Source: Anisus vortex (taxonomy: Eukaryota > Mollusca > Gastropoda > Planorbidae). From it: DNA of 64,000 nt. Position 1 is the stretch's first letter; each line of letters opens with the position of its first letter. Below the pieces are notes generated by a model, which was given only the letters and a program-made list of their open reading frames with translations, searched no databases and had not been told where the DNA came from. Made by a program: the position numbers and the translations under genes. Of this stretch, positions 52,500 through 63,831 are shown in pieces. The DNA is taken from NCBI GenBank assembly GCA_949126835.1, contig OX421506.1, forward strand, positions 22,760,301 through 22,824,300, read 5' to 3'.

Positions 52500-53575
52500 C
52501 TTTGTCTATTTGTCTGTCTGAATTTCTGTCTGTCTATCTGTCTTTCCGTCTTTCTGTCTTTCTTTCAGTTTCTCTGTCTTTCTTTCTGTCTGCATTTCTG
52601 TTTGTCTGTCTTTCTTTCAGTTTCTCTGTCTTTCTTTCTGTCTGCCTTTCCGTTTTTCTGTCTTTCTTTCAGTTTCTGTCAATCTTTCTAACTTCCATTC
52701 TGTTTATTTGTATTTCTTTTCAAATCCGACAATCTTTCTGTCTGTCTTTCTGTTTCTCTGTCTTTCTTTCAGTTTCTGTCAATCTGTCTGTCTGCCTTTC
52801 TGTTTCTCTGTCTTTTTTTCAGTTTCTGTCAATCTTTCTGTCTGCCTTTCTGTTTCTCTGTCTTTCTTTCAGTTTCTGTCAATCTGTCTGTCTGCCTTTC
52901 TGTTTCTCTGATTTCTTTCAGTTTCTGTCAATCTTTCTGTCTGCCTTTCTGTTTCTCTGTCTCTCTGTCAGTTTCTGTCAATCTGTCTGTCTGCCTTTCT
53001 GGTTCTCTGTCTTTCTTTCAGTTTCTGTCAATATGTCTGTCTTCCTTTCTGTTTCTCTGTCTTTCTTTCAGTTTCTGTCAATATGTCTGTCCGCCTTTGT
53101 TTTTCCCTGTCTTTCTTTCAGTTTCTGTCAATCTGTCTGTCTGCCTTTCTGTTTCTCTGTCTTTCTTTCAGTTTCTGTCAATTAATTTGCCTTTCTGTTT
53201 CTCTGTCTTTCTGTCAGTTTTTGTCAATCTGTCTGTCTGCCTTTCTGGTTCTCTGTCTTTCTTTCAGTTTCTGTCAATATTTCTGTCTTCCTTTCTGTTT
53301 CTCTGTCTTTCTTTCAGTTTCTGTCAATATGTCTGTCTTCCTTTCTGTTTCTCTGTCTTTCTTTCAGTTTCTGTCAATCTTTCTGTCTCTCTCTTTTTCT
53401 TTCAGTTTCTGTCAATCTGTCGGTCTGCCTTTCTGTTTCTCTGTCTTTCTTTCAGTTTCTGTCAATCTTTCTGTCTGACTTTCTGTTTCTCTCTCTTTCT
53501 TTCAGTTTCTGTCAATCTGACTGTCTGCCTTTCTGTTTTTCTGTCTTTCTTTCAGTTTCTGTCAATCTCTCTCTC
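52500..53575. repeat. CT-rich array with 50-bp period
   Basis: Repeating GTCTGCCTTTCTGTTTCTCT and GTCTTTCTTTCAGTTTCTGT with CAATCT, about 50 bp per unit and roughly 20 units with small indels. In the direction of the GPCR transcript it is purine-rich. On the plus strand each unit contains TTTCTTTCAG, which looks like a splice acceptor, but on the strand opposite the gene. Confidence 0.93.
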
Positions 53576-53579
53576 TAAA

Positions 53580-54020
53580 TTTCTTGTTATTGTACGGTTT
53601 TTCTGTAGGAATATGTTTCTATCTATTTGACTTTCTATTTATCTGTTGGTCTATTTATTGTCTGTTTTATATCTTTCCGTACATATGTCTCTATCTCTGT
53701 ATGTGCATCTGTATGTCTTTCTGTCCATCAATTTATCTTTCTATTTATTTCTTCTGTATGTCTATTTACATGTCTGCATTTTTTTTTATTCATCCGCTTA
53801 TAAAACTGTCTATTTTGTAACAGACACACACTCACAAACACATACATAGAAATGCTGATACCTACACACCAACAAACAAAAAAAAAGACGCACACACACA
53901 TTCGCTCATCGAGATTCACAGACGTCATCAGACAGACACACACACATATTCAGAACACACACACACATATTCAGAATACACACACAGACATACACACACA
54001 CAAAGGGGTACTTAAAATGT
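53580..54020. other. GPCR intron with CA-rich and TATC-like sequence
   Basis: Decayed TCTAT/CTGT sequence to about 53810, then ACACACA-rich DNA to about 54005. Nothing coding is recognised. Confidence 0.6.
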
Positions 54021-54021
54021 G

Positions 54022-54125
54022 TATAAGAATAAGAATGGGCATTTCTATAGCGCTTCTCTCCATGCTATTAAATTAGCATGCTCAGTGCGCTCTTGATGTG
54101 ATTTGCAGTGGCAGATGTTTTAGCC
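54022..54125 (+). repeat. Second SINE family (family B), fragment
   Basis: AATGGGCATTTCTATAGCGC then TTCTCTCCATGCTATTAAAT and TAGCATGCTCAGTGCGCTCT. The same core (TAGCGCTTAT...CCATGCTATTTTTAGCATGC then TCAGTGCGCTCT) occurs at 62486-62690, where a tRNA-like part follows. Confidence 0.6.
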
Positions 54126-54545
54126 AAAGAGAAAGGTCTTTAAGTTCTATTTAAAAGTTTCTCTTGCCTTGTATGTACTATTATATCTATATCTACTAGA
54201 AACTGGGGTAGTAAAAAAATAGATATTAGCTCAAATCACTACTATCTATTTTAATTCGTACAGATTCGAGATAACAAATGTTGATAACATTTCTAAGCTT
54301 GAAATTTAAACACCCAATATTATATTTCTGGTTTTCACATCTTAAGAAACCTGTTTTCTATTTTGATTAGAACAAAATATCATGTCATAAATAGAACATT
54401 CAAAACGTTTTATTTCATAACAGTTATTTAATATCCGAGCCTAATACGATTTTCCTCAACCCGCAAACCTCATCTGTCTATTTCGTTATCTCTTGAAATA
54501 AATCTCCCTTTTAAACACATTATTCTAGTTCTCTCCCCTATCTCT
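54126..54545. other. GPCR intron, unique sequence
   Basis: AT-rich; no feature recognised. Confidence 0.5.
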
Positions 54546-54547
54546 TT

Positions 54548-54703
<156 letters not shown>

Positions 54704-54811
54704 AATCTTTCTCTCTCCCCCCACCTATCGCTTATTCTCATTTTCTTTCACTTTCTATATATTATTATCTTCGTCGGCATCCGTCCGTCTCCAAGAGACG
54801 ATGGTGTAGCT

Positions 54812-57800
54812 TCACGGCAAAGGTGACCAGCTGCACCGCCGAGAGTGGCTGTGGAGGCCAACTCGGGAGTGGCAATCCCTGCCGCACTTCAGGCATTTGA
54901 AGGTGGATGGCTGTTGTAAAGGAACCTTCCGCCTCGCTCTTTTCTGGATGGCAGCTTCCATGCGCCCAGTTTCTGCGCGGGATGTGCCAAGCCTGACTGG
55001 GAGCCTCCAGGTTGGTCGGTCAGAAGCTTGGCATTCCCATGTGTCAAGGTCAATTGAGCTCTCGTTCAGGTCTCTTTTGCAAAGGTCCTTGAATCGCAGT
55101 TTTTGGCGCCCTATCTTCCGGTGGCCTTCGACCAGTTCTCCATAGAGGAGGTCTTTAGGAATGCGACCTGCATTCATCCTTTTCACATGGCCGAGCCACC
55201 TGAGGCGTTTCTCACTGAGCACAGCGTGAAGGCTGCTCATGTTGGCTCTCTCCAGCACCTCTGTGTTGGAGACCCTATCCTGCCACTTGATCTGCAGTAT
55301 TCTCCGTAGGCACCTCATATGGAAGCTGTTGAGTTTCTTCTCGTGCCTCGCGTAGGTGGTCCATGACTCACAGCCATACAGGAGAGTGCTGAGTACGCAG
55401 GCGTGGTAGACGCGCAGTCTGGTCCTCTCGGTGAGGCTGGAGTTGTCCCACACTCGCTGTTTTAGTTGGGCCATGACTGTGGCTGCCCTGGCGATCCTGC
55501 TGTTGATCTCCAAGTCGATGGACTGTGAACTCGAGATAGTGGACCCGAGGTATGTGAAGTTCTCGACAGCCTCCAAGGTGTGTCCATCGATGACAATGTT
55601 TGGAGGGGTCTCCGTGCCCTGAGCCATGACGTTTGTCTTTTTCAGGCTTACAGTCAGGCCGAACTCCTTGCATGCATGGGAGAAGCAAGTGACGAGCTGC
55701 TGGAGTCCGTCTTCGGTGTGTGATGTCAAGGCTGCATCATCAGCGAAGAGCATCTCTCGAATGAGGACCTTTTTGACTTTGGTCTTGGCACGAAGACGCG
55801 CTATGTTGTAGAGCTTGCCATCAGACCTGGTGTGAATGAAAACACCCTCGCTGCAGTCCTTGAAGGCGTGTTGGAGGAGCATGGAGAAAAAGATGCCGAA
55901 GAGTGTAGGCGCGAGGACGCAGCCCTGCTTTACTCCGCTGCTGACTGGGAATTCCTTGGAGGTTGCGCCATTGTAGCAGACAGTGCTGTGCATGTTGTCG
56001 TGGAAGGACCTGACCACCGCAAGCAGATGTGGGGGACATCCGATCTTCTGCAGCAAGCTGAATAGTCCGCCTCGGCTGACCAGATCAAATGCCTTTGTGA
56101 GGTCGATGAAGGCTATATAGAGTGGCATCTGCTGTTCCTGACACTTCTCCTGGAGCTGGCGCAGTGAGAAGATCATGTCAACCGTTGATCGACCAGCCCT
56201 GAAGCCACACTGTGACTCTGGGTAGATGCGTGAAGCGAGGGCCTGCAGGCGGCTAAGGATGACGCGGGCGTACGCTTTACCAACGATACTGAGGAGGGAG
56301 ATGCCCCGATAGTTGTTACAGTCACTCCTGTCACCTTTGTTTTTGTACAAAGTGATGATGTTAGCGTCTCTCATATCTTGTGGAATGTAACCCTGTTCCC
56401 AGCAAAGGCACAAGAGGTCGAGAGGTTGCTGTAGCAGGGCTGGTTTCCCGCACTTTAGTACTTCTGGTGGGATTCCGTCGCTCCCAGGTGCTTTACCGCA
56501 GGCGAGACGGTCGATGGCCTTGCTGAGCTCATCCAAAGTGGGTGGAGTGTCAAGCTCCTCCATGACCGGCAGGTCTGATATCGCTCTGAGAGCGGAGTCT
56601 GTTACAGTGTTCTGCGTTGCGTACAGTTCGAGGTAATGCTCTACCCACCTCTGCATCTGCCTTTCCGGATCGGTGATAACCTCGCCTGTTTTGGACTTGA
56701 GGGGGGCTGTCTTAGAGGGGGTTGGACCTAATGCCTTCTTGATGCCCTCGTACATCCCTCTTGCGTTGCCTGTATCGGCAGCTGTCTGAATGCTGTCACA
56801 GATATTCAGCCAGTAGGTGTTGGCACAATGACGGGCAGTCTGCTGGGCTTTGCTCCTGGCAGTCCGTAGAGCTTGTAGTGTACTGGGGCTAGGCTTAGCC
56901 TTGTAGGCCAGAAGGGCTTTCCTCTTAGCCTCAGTCACGGGTTCCATTTCCTCCCAATGGGCCTCGTACCAGTCAGCATTCTTCCGCTCTTTCTTCCCGT
57001 AAACAGTGATGGCTGCGTTGTACATGGCGTCGCGGAGGCGTGGCCACTTGGAGTTGATGGTGTCATCAGCTGTTTCCACCTTGAGGGCACCGTCGAGTAT
57101 GCTAATGAGCTGTTGGGTTTTCTCGGGGTTTCTGACACAGCTGGTGTTGATGCGTGGGCGGCCCTTCTTCTTTGAGTGGTGCAACTTCTTCGGCGTTAGG
57201 CGCACCTTGCTCGCCACGAGGGCGTGGTCCGTGTCGCAGTCTGCACTATGGTAACTACGTGTGAGGAGGACACTGCCAATGTCCGCTCTTCTAGTTAGGA
57301 CAAGATCAAGTTGATGCCAGTGGCGAGAGCGAGGGTGTCTCCACGACACCTGGTGTATTTCTTTGCACTTGAAGTAGGTGTTGGTCACGCACAGACCGTG
57401 ATGGCACGAGAGCTCAAGCAGTCTCTGACCATTTTCATTTATCTTTCCCCTTCCAAAGTTTCCGAAGCATGTGGGCCAGGCTTTCTGGTCAGCTCCTACT
57501 CTTGCATTGAAGTCTCCAAGAAGGTAAAGGCTCTCAGTGCTGGATATCCTGGATATCGCTTCATCCAGGGCTTGGTAGAACTGATCTTTATCCTCATCGG
57601 TAGAGTGGAGGGTTGGGGCGTACACACTGAAGATATTGACTGGGCCAGAAGAGGTTGACAACCGGAGGGAGAGTAGTCTATCTGTGCCCGTTGTGGGAGG
57701 CTCTGTGGAGCTGACAAGCGTGTTTCTCACAGCAAAGCCGACGCCGTGCTGTCTGGGTTGGTCCGGAGGCTTCCCTTGCCAATAAAAGGTGTAGTTGGCT

Positions 57801-58141
57801 TCCCTGATGGTACCGTTGTCAGCCAGCCGGGTCTCCTGCAGAGCGGCAATGTCAACGTTGAGTCGCGAAAGTTCCCTATCAATAACGGCAGTCTTTCTTG
57901 CATCGTCTATTTGTTGGGGGTTTGGGGTGAGGCCGGGACACATGGTCCTGACGTTCCAGCTAGCAAAACGAAGAGCTGGATGCTTCTTTCTTGTTTTTGA
58001 GTTGCCTGGTGCGGTTGTTTTTTGGCCTACTTTTTGAGAGATGCCTCTCTGATCCCCACGCACCCAGTGGGGCAGGTAAGTCATGGCGAGACGACACCTA
58101 ACTGGCTGGGGGCTGCCCAGCTTGAGGCGGGCGGTAGCCAT
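54812..58141 (-). CDS. LINE ORF2-type protein: APE endonuclease, reverse transcriptase, zinc finger
   Basis: The first true ATG is at 58139-58141; the open frame extends to 58168 with a GTG. About 1,109 residues follow. Numbering from the GTG: the endonuclease (about 65-320) has FASWNVRTM, ALQETRL, LLGDFNARVG (217-226) and DTDHALV (312-318), the Asn/Glu/Asp/His set of APE-type nucleases. The reverse transcriptase (about 545-880) has GKAPGSDGIPPE, NYRGISLLS, FIDLTKAFD, SGVKQGCVLAPTLF and the catalytic FADD at 808-811. A thumb/connection region with RLRWLGHVKRM follows. The C-terminus carries CLKCGRDCHSRVGLHSHSRR, a C2H2/C2HC finger (C1092, C1095, H1106, C1112). All core residues are intact. 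The endonuclease recalls RTE/CFDP2-type sequences, but I cannot fix the clade. Confidence 0.93.
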   Translation of the reverse strand: MATARLKLGSPQPVRCRLAMTYLPHWVRGDQRGISQKVGQKTTAPGNSKTRKKHPALRFASWNVRTMCPGLTPNPQQIDDARKTAVIDRELSRLNVDIAALQETRLADNGTIREANYTFYWQGKPPDQPRQHGVGFAVRNTLVSSTEPPTTGTDRLLSLRLSTSSGPVNIFSVYAPTLHSTDEDKDQFYQALDEAISRISSTESLYLLGDFNARVGADQKAWPTCFGNFGRGKINENGQRLLELSCHHGLCVTNTYFKCKEIHQVSWRHPRSRHWHQLDLVLTRRADIGSVLLTRSYHSADCDTDHALVASKVRLTPKKLHHSKKKGRPRINTSCVRNPEKTQQLISILDGALKVETADDTINSKWPRLRDAMYNAAITVYGKKERKNADWYEAHWEEMEPVTEAKRKALLAYKAKPSPSTLQALRTARSKAQQTARHCANTYWLNICDSIQTAADTGNARGMYEGIKKALGPTPSKTAPLKSKTGEVITDPERQMQRWVEHYLELYATQNTVTDSALRAISDLPVMEELDTPPTLDELSKAIDRLACGKAPGSDGIPPEVLKCGKPALLQQPLDLLCLCWEQGYIPQDMRDANIITLYKNKGDRSDCNNYRGISLLSIVGKAYARVILSRLQALASRIYPESQCGFRAGRSTVDMIFSLRQLQEKCQEQQMPLYIAFIDLTKAFDLVSRGGLFSLLQKIGCPPHLLAVVRSFHDNMHSTVCYNGATSKEFPVSSGVKQGCVLAPTLFGIFFSMLLQHAFKDCSEGVFIHTRSDGKLYNIARLRAKTKVKKVLIREMLFADDAALTSHTEDGLQQLVTCFSHACKEFGLTVSLKKTNVMAQGTETPPNIVIDGHTLEAVENFTYLGSTISSSQSIDLEINSRIARAATVMAQLKQRVWDNSSLTERTRLRVYHACVLSTLLYGCESWTTYARHEKKLNSFHMRCLRRILQIKWQDRVSNTEVLERANMSSLHAVLSEKRLRWLGHVKRMNAGRIPKDLLYGELVEGHRKIGRQKLRFKDLCKRDLNESSIDLDTWECQASDRPTWRLPVRLGTSRAETGRMEAAIQKRARRKVPLQQPSTFKCLKCGRDCHSRVGLHSHSRRCSWSPLP

Positions 58142-58821
58142 CCATTGAGGTACGATGACCTCTCCCACCGTCGAAGGGGACCCCTGGCGCTCGTTTCCTT
58201 CGCCAATCGGACGAGCTTATAACCGGTAACTGCCCCCTCCCGTGTTGGGTCGGCATCTTGCGATGACGCTGGAGTGTCCTCTCCAGTTGAGCTACAGTGC
58301 CTGGGCAAAATAATATGGAGAGCCATCTGGTGCCCATGCAGCAGGCCCCCCCCTCTCCTCGCAGCTGACGGATCCAAGGGAGCGACAGAGTCGATACATC
58401 TTGGCTTCAGATGCGCTGCAGGAGTTGCCGGTGATGACGATACAAAGTCAAACCGCCTTAGGGACTACAGCTCCTGAATTTTTGTCAGGGTTTACTCCCT
58501 TAGCCTTTCCCATGAAGGGGTAAGCCGCAAGGCAGCGGTGGTTTGGAGTCAGAGTATCCTTCTCCTAGATAGGCTACCATCCAAGGTTAACGAGCCCCAT
58601 CTGCCCGAAGCGACTGGTTTTGAGGCGCCAGTTGAACGCCCATGCCCCTTCTCCTGTTAGTAGAAACGGTTTTGCCGGGCTTAGTAGCTAAGCCACTCGG
58701 GAAGGCCATTAGCTGGACTTAGTTGTCAGAGACTATTTGAGACGCATGCCAGTGGGAGCATTTTATAGGAAGTGGGAGCTTATCCCCACTACCACCCCCG
58801 GCGATAACAACCTTTAAAACC
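58142..58821 (-). other. LINE 5' UTR
   Basis: 680 bp of GC-rich sequence upstream of the ORF, with several short overlapping frames but no recognisable ORF1 (no coiled-coil or zinc-knuckle protein). It would have to carry an internal promoter if the element is autonomous. Possible structured RNA is suggested by repeated GGCTTAGCTACTAAGCC-like inverted motifs near 58675-58700. Confidence 0.65.
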
Positions 58822-58834
58822 ATTATTATCTTAC

Positions 58835-58995
58835 GCACAGATATTTATCTTTCCCTATCTCTTAGGTTATACCTCTCCAACTCACTTTTTCCCTCTCTCT
58901 TTGAGTGTGTCTCTCGCCCACTTCCTCTCTTCTCATTATGTACACACACACACACAAACACACACATATAAATATATATTCTAACCATCTTTCTA

Positions 58996-59036
<41 letters not shown>

Positions 59037-59195
59037 CGTTCATTATGTATACACACACACATATATATATATTCTAACTATATTTCTCTCTCGTTCTCTC
59101 ACACACACACGTTCATTATGTATACACATATATTATATATATATATATATATATTCTAACTGTCTTTCTATCTTTCTGCCTCTCTCTCTCTCACA
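58835..59195. repeat. CT/CA-rich simple sequence with three related segments
   Basis: Three tandem segments of TCTCTCTC, then ACACACACACGTTCA(TTATGTA), then ATATATATATTCTAACT (about 58920-59000, 59000-59085, 59090-59160), followed by a fourth start at 59175. The repeats reach to within about 25 bp of the donor of exon 59236-59433. Confidence 0.85.
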
Positions 59196-59235
59196 CACAC
59201 ACGTTCAACGGCCAGCCTCATAATGACCAACTCAC

Positions 59236-59433
59236 TGTCTCCACTAAAGCTGAGCGGCCTGGCTATGGCGTTGAGCCGGTCCAGGCTCAGCGCCACCAGG
59301 GCGTAGGTCGAGGCGTAGGTGACCACTCCCTGGCCGTAACGCACGACCTTGCACCCGGCGTTCCCGGCGTACCAGTCGATGGTGTTCTTCCAGACGATGT
59401 CCGTCAGTACGTTGACCAGTCCGGCTGAGAGAT
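59236..59433 (-). CDS. GPCR exon: end of TM2, extracellular loop 1, TM3 and intracellular loop 2
   Basis: The acceptor is CTCTTTTTCCAG and the donor GACA|GTGAGT. In frame it reads LSAGLVNVLTDIVWKNTIDW, then YAGNAGCKVVRYGQGVVTYA and STYALVALSLDRLNAIARPL, ending SFSGD. The Cys in GNAGC is the TM3 disulfide Cys. The end-of-TM3 motif is D-R-L instead of the usual D-R-Y. The match to NPSR1/CCAP receptors (GLVNxLTDIxW, RY.Q...YASTY.LV.LS.DR, FSG) identifies the group. Two leading bases require an earlier exon ending in phase 1, not found in the window. The exon is notably GC-rich. Confidence 0.94.
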
Positions 59434-59439
59434 CTGGAA

Positions 59440-59785
59440 AAAGAGAAAGAGAGGGAGAAAAGTGGAGTGAGGAGGGGGTAGGGAATCGTAATCACGTGCC
59501 ACGGGAGACTTATTATTTCGTCATACATTTCTCTTACACAAGACACGATCAAGATAAGATCCACCCCCCGGCCCCACATATCACTACTACTCCCCGCCCT
59601 CCCTCCCCCCAATACCAGTTTTTCCCCAGTTTCCCTATTTTCAGTGGTCTGGCTTCTGAGACTGAAGAAAATATTGATAAATTAAGTACCTCTAGTCTCT
59701 CGGTAATAAAATATTTCTAAGATGATTTAATAGGGCGAAGTAGCGTTGGTCTATGAACTAGTGGAGATTTACTGGGTTTTGGAAA
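59440..59785. other. GPCR upstream intron, unique sequence
   Basis: GA- and C-rich patches; no further exon is recognised. Confidence 0.5.
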
Positions 59786-59789
59786 TGTT

Positions 59790-60380
<591 letters not shown>

Positions 60381-60885
60381 TATTTGTTTCTATATCTACA
60401 TATCATTCTTTCAATCGGTCCTCTCTATCTATTCAACTTTATATCTATTCTTCTTTCAATCAATTATCTATTTATGACTCTTTCAATCTGTATATCCAAT
60501 AATCTAGATATCTATCAATCAATCTATCATGTATCTTTCTAGGCTGTAAAGTATTTATTTAAGATTTAAAAACCATCTATCTAGATTATCTTAATATCGA
60601 GCTAGAATATCTTTGTATAGATCTATCTATCAATCTATGTATCATCAATCTCTATCTCTCTCTTTCAACAATATATATATATATATTGTAACAATATCTA
60701 TAGATCCATGTAACTGTCTAACTATCTACATACTAACTATCCGTCAAATGTGACAAAATTTATCTCTCTGTCAATTTTGAGATGACTAAAAAATCTGAAC
60801 AATTTATCCTTGACCTTAAAACATACATATGACGCAATGGAAAAGTAAATTTGATCATGATGATGACAACAACAACAAAACAAAT
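60381..60885. other. Non-coding AT-rich stretch
   Basis: Decayed TATC-like sequence, then unique DNA up to the 27-bp array. Confidence 0.5.
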
Positions 60886-60886
60886 A

Positions 60887-61802
60887 CGCCCACTGCATGT
60901 CAATCTCTGAATACGCCCACTGCATGTCAATCTCTGAATACGCCCACTGCATGTCAATCTCTGAATACGCCCACTGCATGTCAATCTCTGAATACGCCCA
61001 CTGCATGTCAATCTCTGAATACGCCCACTGCATGTCAATCTCTGAATACGCCCACTGCATGTCAATCTCTGAATACGCCCACTGCATGTCAATCTCTGAA
61101 TACGCCCACTGCATGTCAATCTCTGAATACGCCCACTGCATGTCAATCTCTGAATACGCCCACTGCATGTCAATCTCTGAATACGCCCTTTGCATGTCAA
61201 TCTCTGAATACGCCCACTGCATGTCAATCTCTGAATACGCCCACTGCATGTCAATCTCTGAATACGCCCACTGCATGTCAATCTCTGAATACGCCCACTG
61301 CATGTCAATCTCTGAATACGCCCACTGCATGTCAATCTCTGAATACGCCCACTGCATGTCAATCTCTGAATACGCCCACTGCATGTCAATCTCTGAATAC
61401 GCCCACTGCATGTCAATCTCTGAATACGCCCACTGCATGTCAATCTCTGAATACGCCCACTGCATGTCAACCTCTGAATACGCCCACTGCATGTCAATCT
61501 CTGAATACGCCCACTGCATGTCAATCTCTGAATACGCCCACTGCATGTCAATCTCTGAATACGCCCACTGCATGTCAATCTCTGAATACGCCCACTGCAT
61601 GTCAATCTCTGAATACGCCCACTGCATGTCAATCTCTGAATACGCCCACTGCATGTCAATCTCTGAATACGCCCACTGCATGTCAATCTCTGAATACGCC
61701 CACTGCATGTCAATCTCTGAATACGCCCACTGCATGTCAATCTCTGAATACGCCCACTGCATGTCAATCTCTGAATACGCCCACTGCATGTCAATCTCTG
61801 AC
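60887..61802. repeat. 27-bp satellite array, about 34 copies
   Basis: The unit is AATACGCCCACTGCATGTCA plus ATCTCTG, period 27. Copies are nearly identical, with exceptions such as GCCCTTTGC near 61187 and TCAACCTCTG near 61470. The 27-bp period creates four frames of over 300 codons, none a gene. Confidence 0.98.
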
Positions 61803-62480
61803 AAAGCTTAACTCAACAACGTAATTCTATCTGTTTTGATGTCAAGATAAATATAAACAACTTGTCAAGTAACAGTGTCTAAACATTCAAATACAGGAAT
61901 AGATTGTCTGATTCGTTGGTTTGATAAAAAAAAGGGGGGGGGATAATCGTGTTTTAATTTCAACGCAATAAGTGTTATAAAGAATAATTTTGAGTGAATG
62001 TCAACAGCATTACTGCCCCTGAGGATAGGATCTGATTCAACGAGATAACAAAAAATACTAATAATTAACCCTAATAATTATGTTAAGGTTTGAATAAGTC
62101 AGTACAGTAAATCCTTCATTGAACTAATATCAATAAAAAGGGTATTCAAATTTTCACCAGTATTTTATGATAGGAATATCAGTTCACATTTTTATGTTAA
62201 AAAAACTGTACGATTTTTTTAGTGAACTAAGATCACGTATTCCTGACATTATTCCTGATTTATTCTCTTAATATCCGCCTCTTAAACCCCTAACTCTCGG
62301 TTTCCAAGTCCCGGTCCCGCCTTATAAAGCAATTATAGTCCGGAATAGACCTATGCATTAAAAGTATGATATTTATTGACAAATACACATTGTTTTCTAT
62401 CTTTTTGTATGAGTATTATGTGGAGAGGTAAATATTCGGCCAAGATTTAACCAAATTAACAAATTTAAATCCGTTAAAAA
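61803..62480. other. Non-coding AT-rich stretch
   Basis: Unique sequence with a G-run near 61935. The missing GPCR exons for TM1-TM2 were looked for here and not seen. Confidence 0.5.
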
Positions 62481-62485
62481 TAAGA

Positions 62486-62690
62486 ATAATAGTGGTTATT
62501 TACATAGCGCTTATATCCATGCTATTTTTAGCATGCTCAGTGCGCTCTATAAGATTATTACGTCCACTAGGCTCAAAAGTCCTGCAGGGCGACAAGGCTC
62601 GCTCATCGGCAGGGATTGAACTCGCGACGTGTACGGTGAACTAACCGCAGGTCCATCCGGCCTCACAATTAGCATTCTTTAACTCTAATC
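62486..62690. mobile_element. tRNA-derived SINE, family B
   Basis: Core ACATAGCGCTTATATCCATG then CTATTTTTAGCATGCTCAGT and GCGCTC, shared with 54022-54125. The right part, read in reverse, contains a B-box-like GCGAGTTCAATCCCTGCC and GGCCGGATGGACCTGCGG, a tRNA-like head. Orientation is probably minus. Confidence 0.65.
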
Positions 62691-63825
62691 AATGTACATA
62701 TATTATAGTGAGCCTAACCGTAAGCAAATTAGATGGTCTAGCTTTCTGCTGAACACATAATGAAAATTGTACCACTAATTGTATGTTAGCTTGTCTTATC
62801 TACTTCAATACTAATCAAATTTATTCAAACCAAATTAGACAGCAGCACTTTAATTAAGACCAAATTAGATTGCAGCACTTTAATTAAGACCAAATTAGAA
62901 GGCCTGACTGACTACTTAAATTAGAACCACCTTGACTTTCATGTTCAGCTGATGCTATTTTTATCCACTGCTCTACTTATAAAAAGGGCATATCCTAAAA
63001 ATATCCACTCGAGTCGTTTGATTAGATTCCAATTTCTACATTACCATTTCGCTTACAATAAAAATTTTAAACGAATCAAATTCACGACTATCAGACTCTC
63101 GATTTTATTTTATTTTATTATCAGCCATGTCTCGTGAGATGGGAGATTTCAGTAATTGTAATACTAAACCTCTTTTGTCACATCTTCACCCTTAGACAAA
63201 GCTAAGATGTGTGTGTGGAACTCAAACGAAGAACCACTTAGATCTATATCAGAACAAATTGTATAAATCATACAGCAATTGAACTGTCCCAGTGTTTTAT
63301 AGCCACACAAATGTCAGTTGGACATTTAAATGACATTTTTAATAGAGACGCCCCCAAAAACACAAACAAATTCTCCAGGCCTAGGGAGTTAATTTGAAGC
63401 TGTCATGATACATTCCTCGCAGCCAAACGGGACATTTTACATTTTTTTTAAAGGCTATTTTACATTGAAGTTAAAAAAGAAAAATGAATGAAATATATTT
63501 ATCTCCCTTAAAGATCTATATGTCTGAACAAGAAGAAGAAGAAGAAGAAGGAGAAGAAGAAGAAGGAGAAGAAGAAGAAATGTTCCGCCAGTTTCAGTTT
63601 TGTCACGGTGTAGGAGAGATCTGTGTTGCCATTTATTGGCTCGGTAGATTTGATTATCTTCCCAGGATTCTCGGGTACTGGTCAAAACATGTTAAGCTCG
63701 GTGAGGACATCCGGTCTTAGAGAAACTTTTCAAGAGTTACTGAATTTATAATTTACGACAGGCATTTTTAACATTTAATTCTTAACATATCCATTTATCA
63801 TCATATATTTGTTGCTGTTGGTTGT
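62691..63825. other. Non-coding AT-rich stretch
   Basis: Contains a 39-bp tandem duplication (AGCACTTTAATTAAGACCAA type) at about 62842-62898 and a GAAGAA microsatellite at 63530-63580. A plus-strand 78-codon frame at 63484-63720 is mostly the GAA repeat and is not called. Confidence 0.5.
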
Positions 63826-63831
63826 TTAAAT

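Larger units (their letters stand above)
54772..58821 (-). mobile_element. Full-length LINE, 4.05 kb, with 11-bp target-site duplication
   Basis: ATTATTATCTT flanks the element on both sides (54761-54771 and 58822-58832), the duplication expected from target-primed reverse transcription. The element starts (minus strand) GGTTTTAAAGGTTGTTATCG and has a GC-rich 5' UTR of about 680 bp. It carries one long endonuclease/reverse-transcriptase ORF with a C-terminal zinc finger, and ends GACGGACGGATGCCGACG with no poly(A). It lies in the first recognised GPCR intron, in the same direction as the gene. Full length plus an uninterrupted ORF suggests recent activity. Confidence 0.92.

Noticed and set aside
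52500..53575. Repeated TTTCTTTCAG motifs as possible splice acceptors
   Set aside because: They lie on the strand opposite the GPCR gene and are part of a 50-bp tandem repeat.
54897..58222. Plus-strand and alternative minus-strand frames across the LINE
   Set aside because: Shadows of the GC-rich LINE ORF and its 5' UTR; none has a LINE ORF1 signature.
60887..61802. Regularly spaced repeats that might suggest a CRISPR array
   Set aside because: Units are contiguous with no unique spacers, and the DNA is clearly eukaryotic. The same holds for the other arrays.
60737..61824. Long frames with a nine-residue repeat (for example SEIDMQWAY)
   Set aside because: Product of the 27-bp satellite, open on both strands at once.
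63484..63720. 78-codon plus-strand frame with a Glu-rich run and a minus-strand counterpart with a Leu run
   Set aside because: Dominated by a GAA microsatellite. The remaining about 45 residues match nothing I know, and the splice context is unconvincing for a missing GPCR exon.
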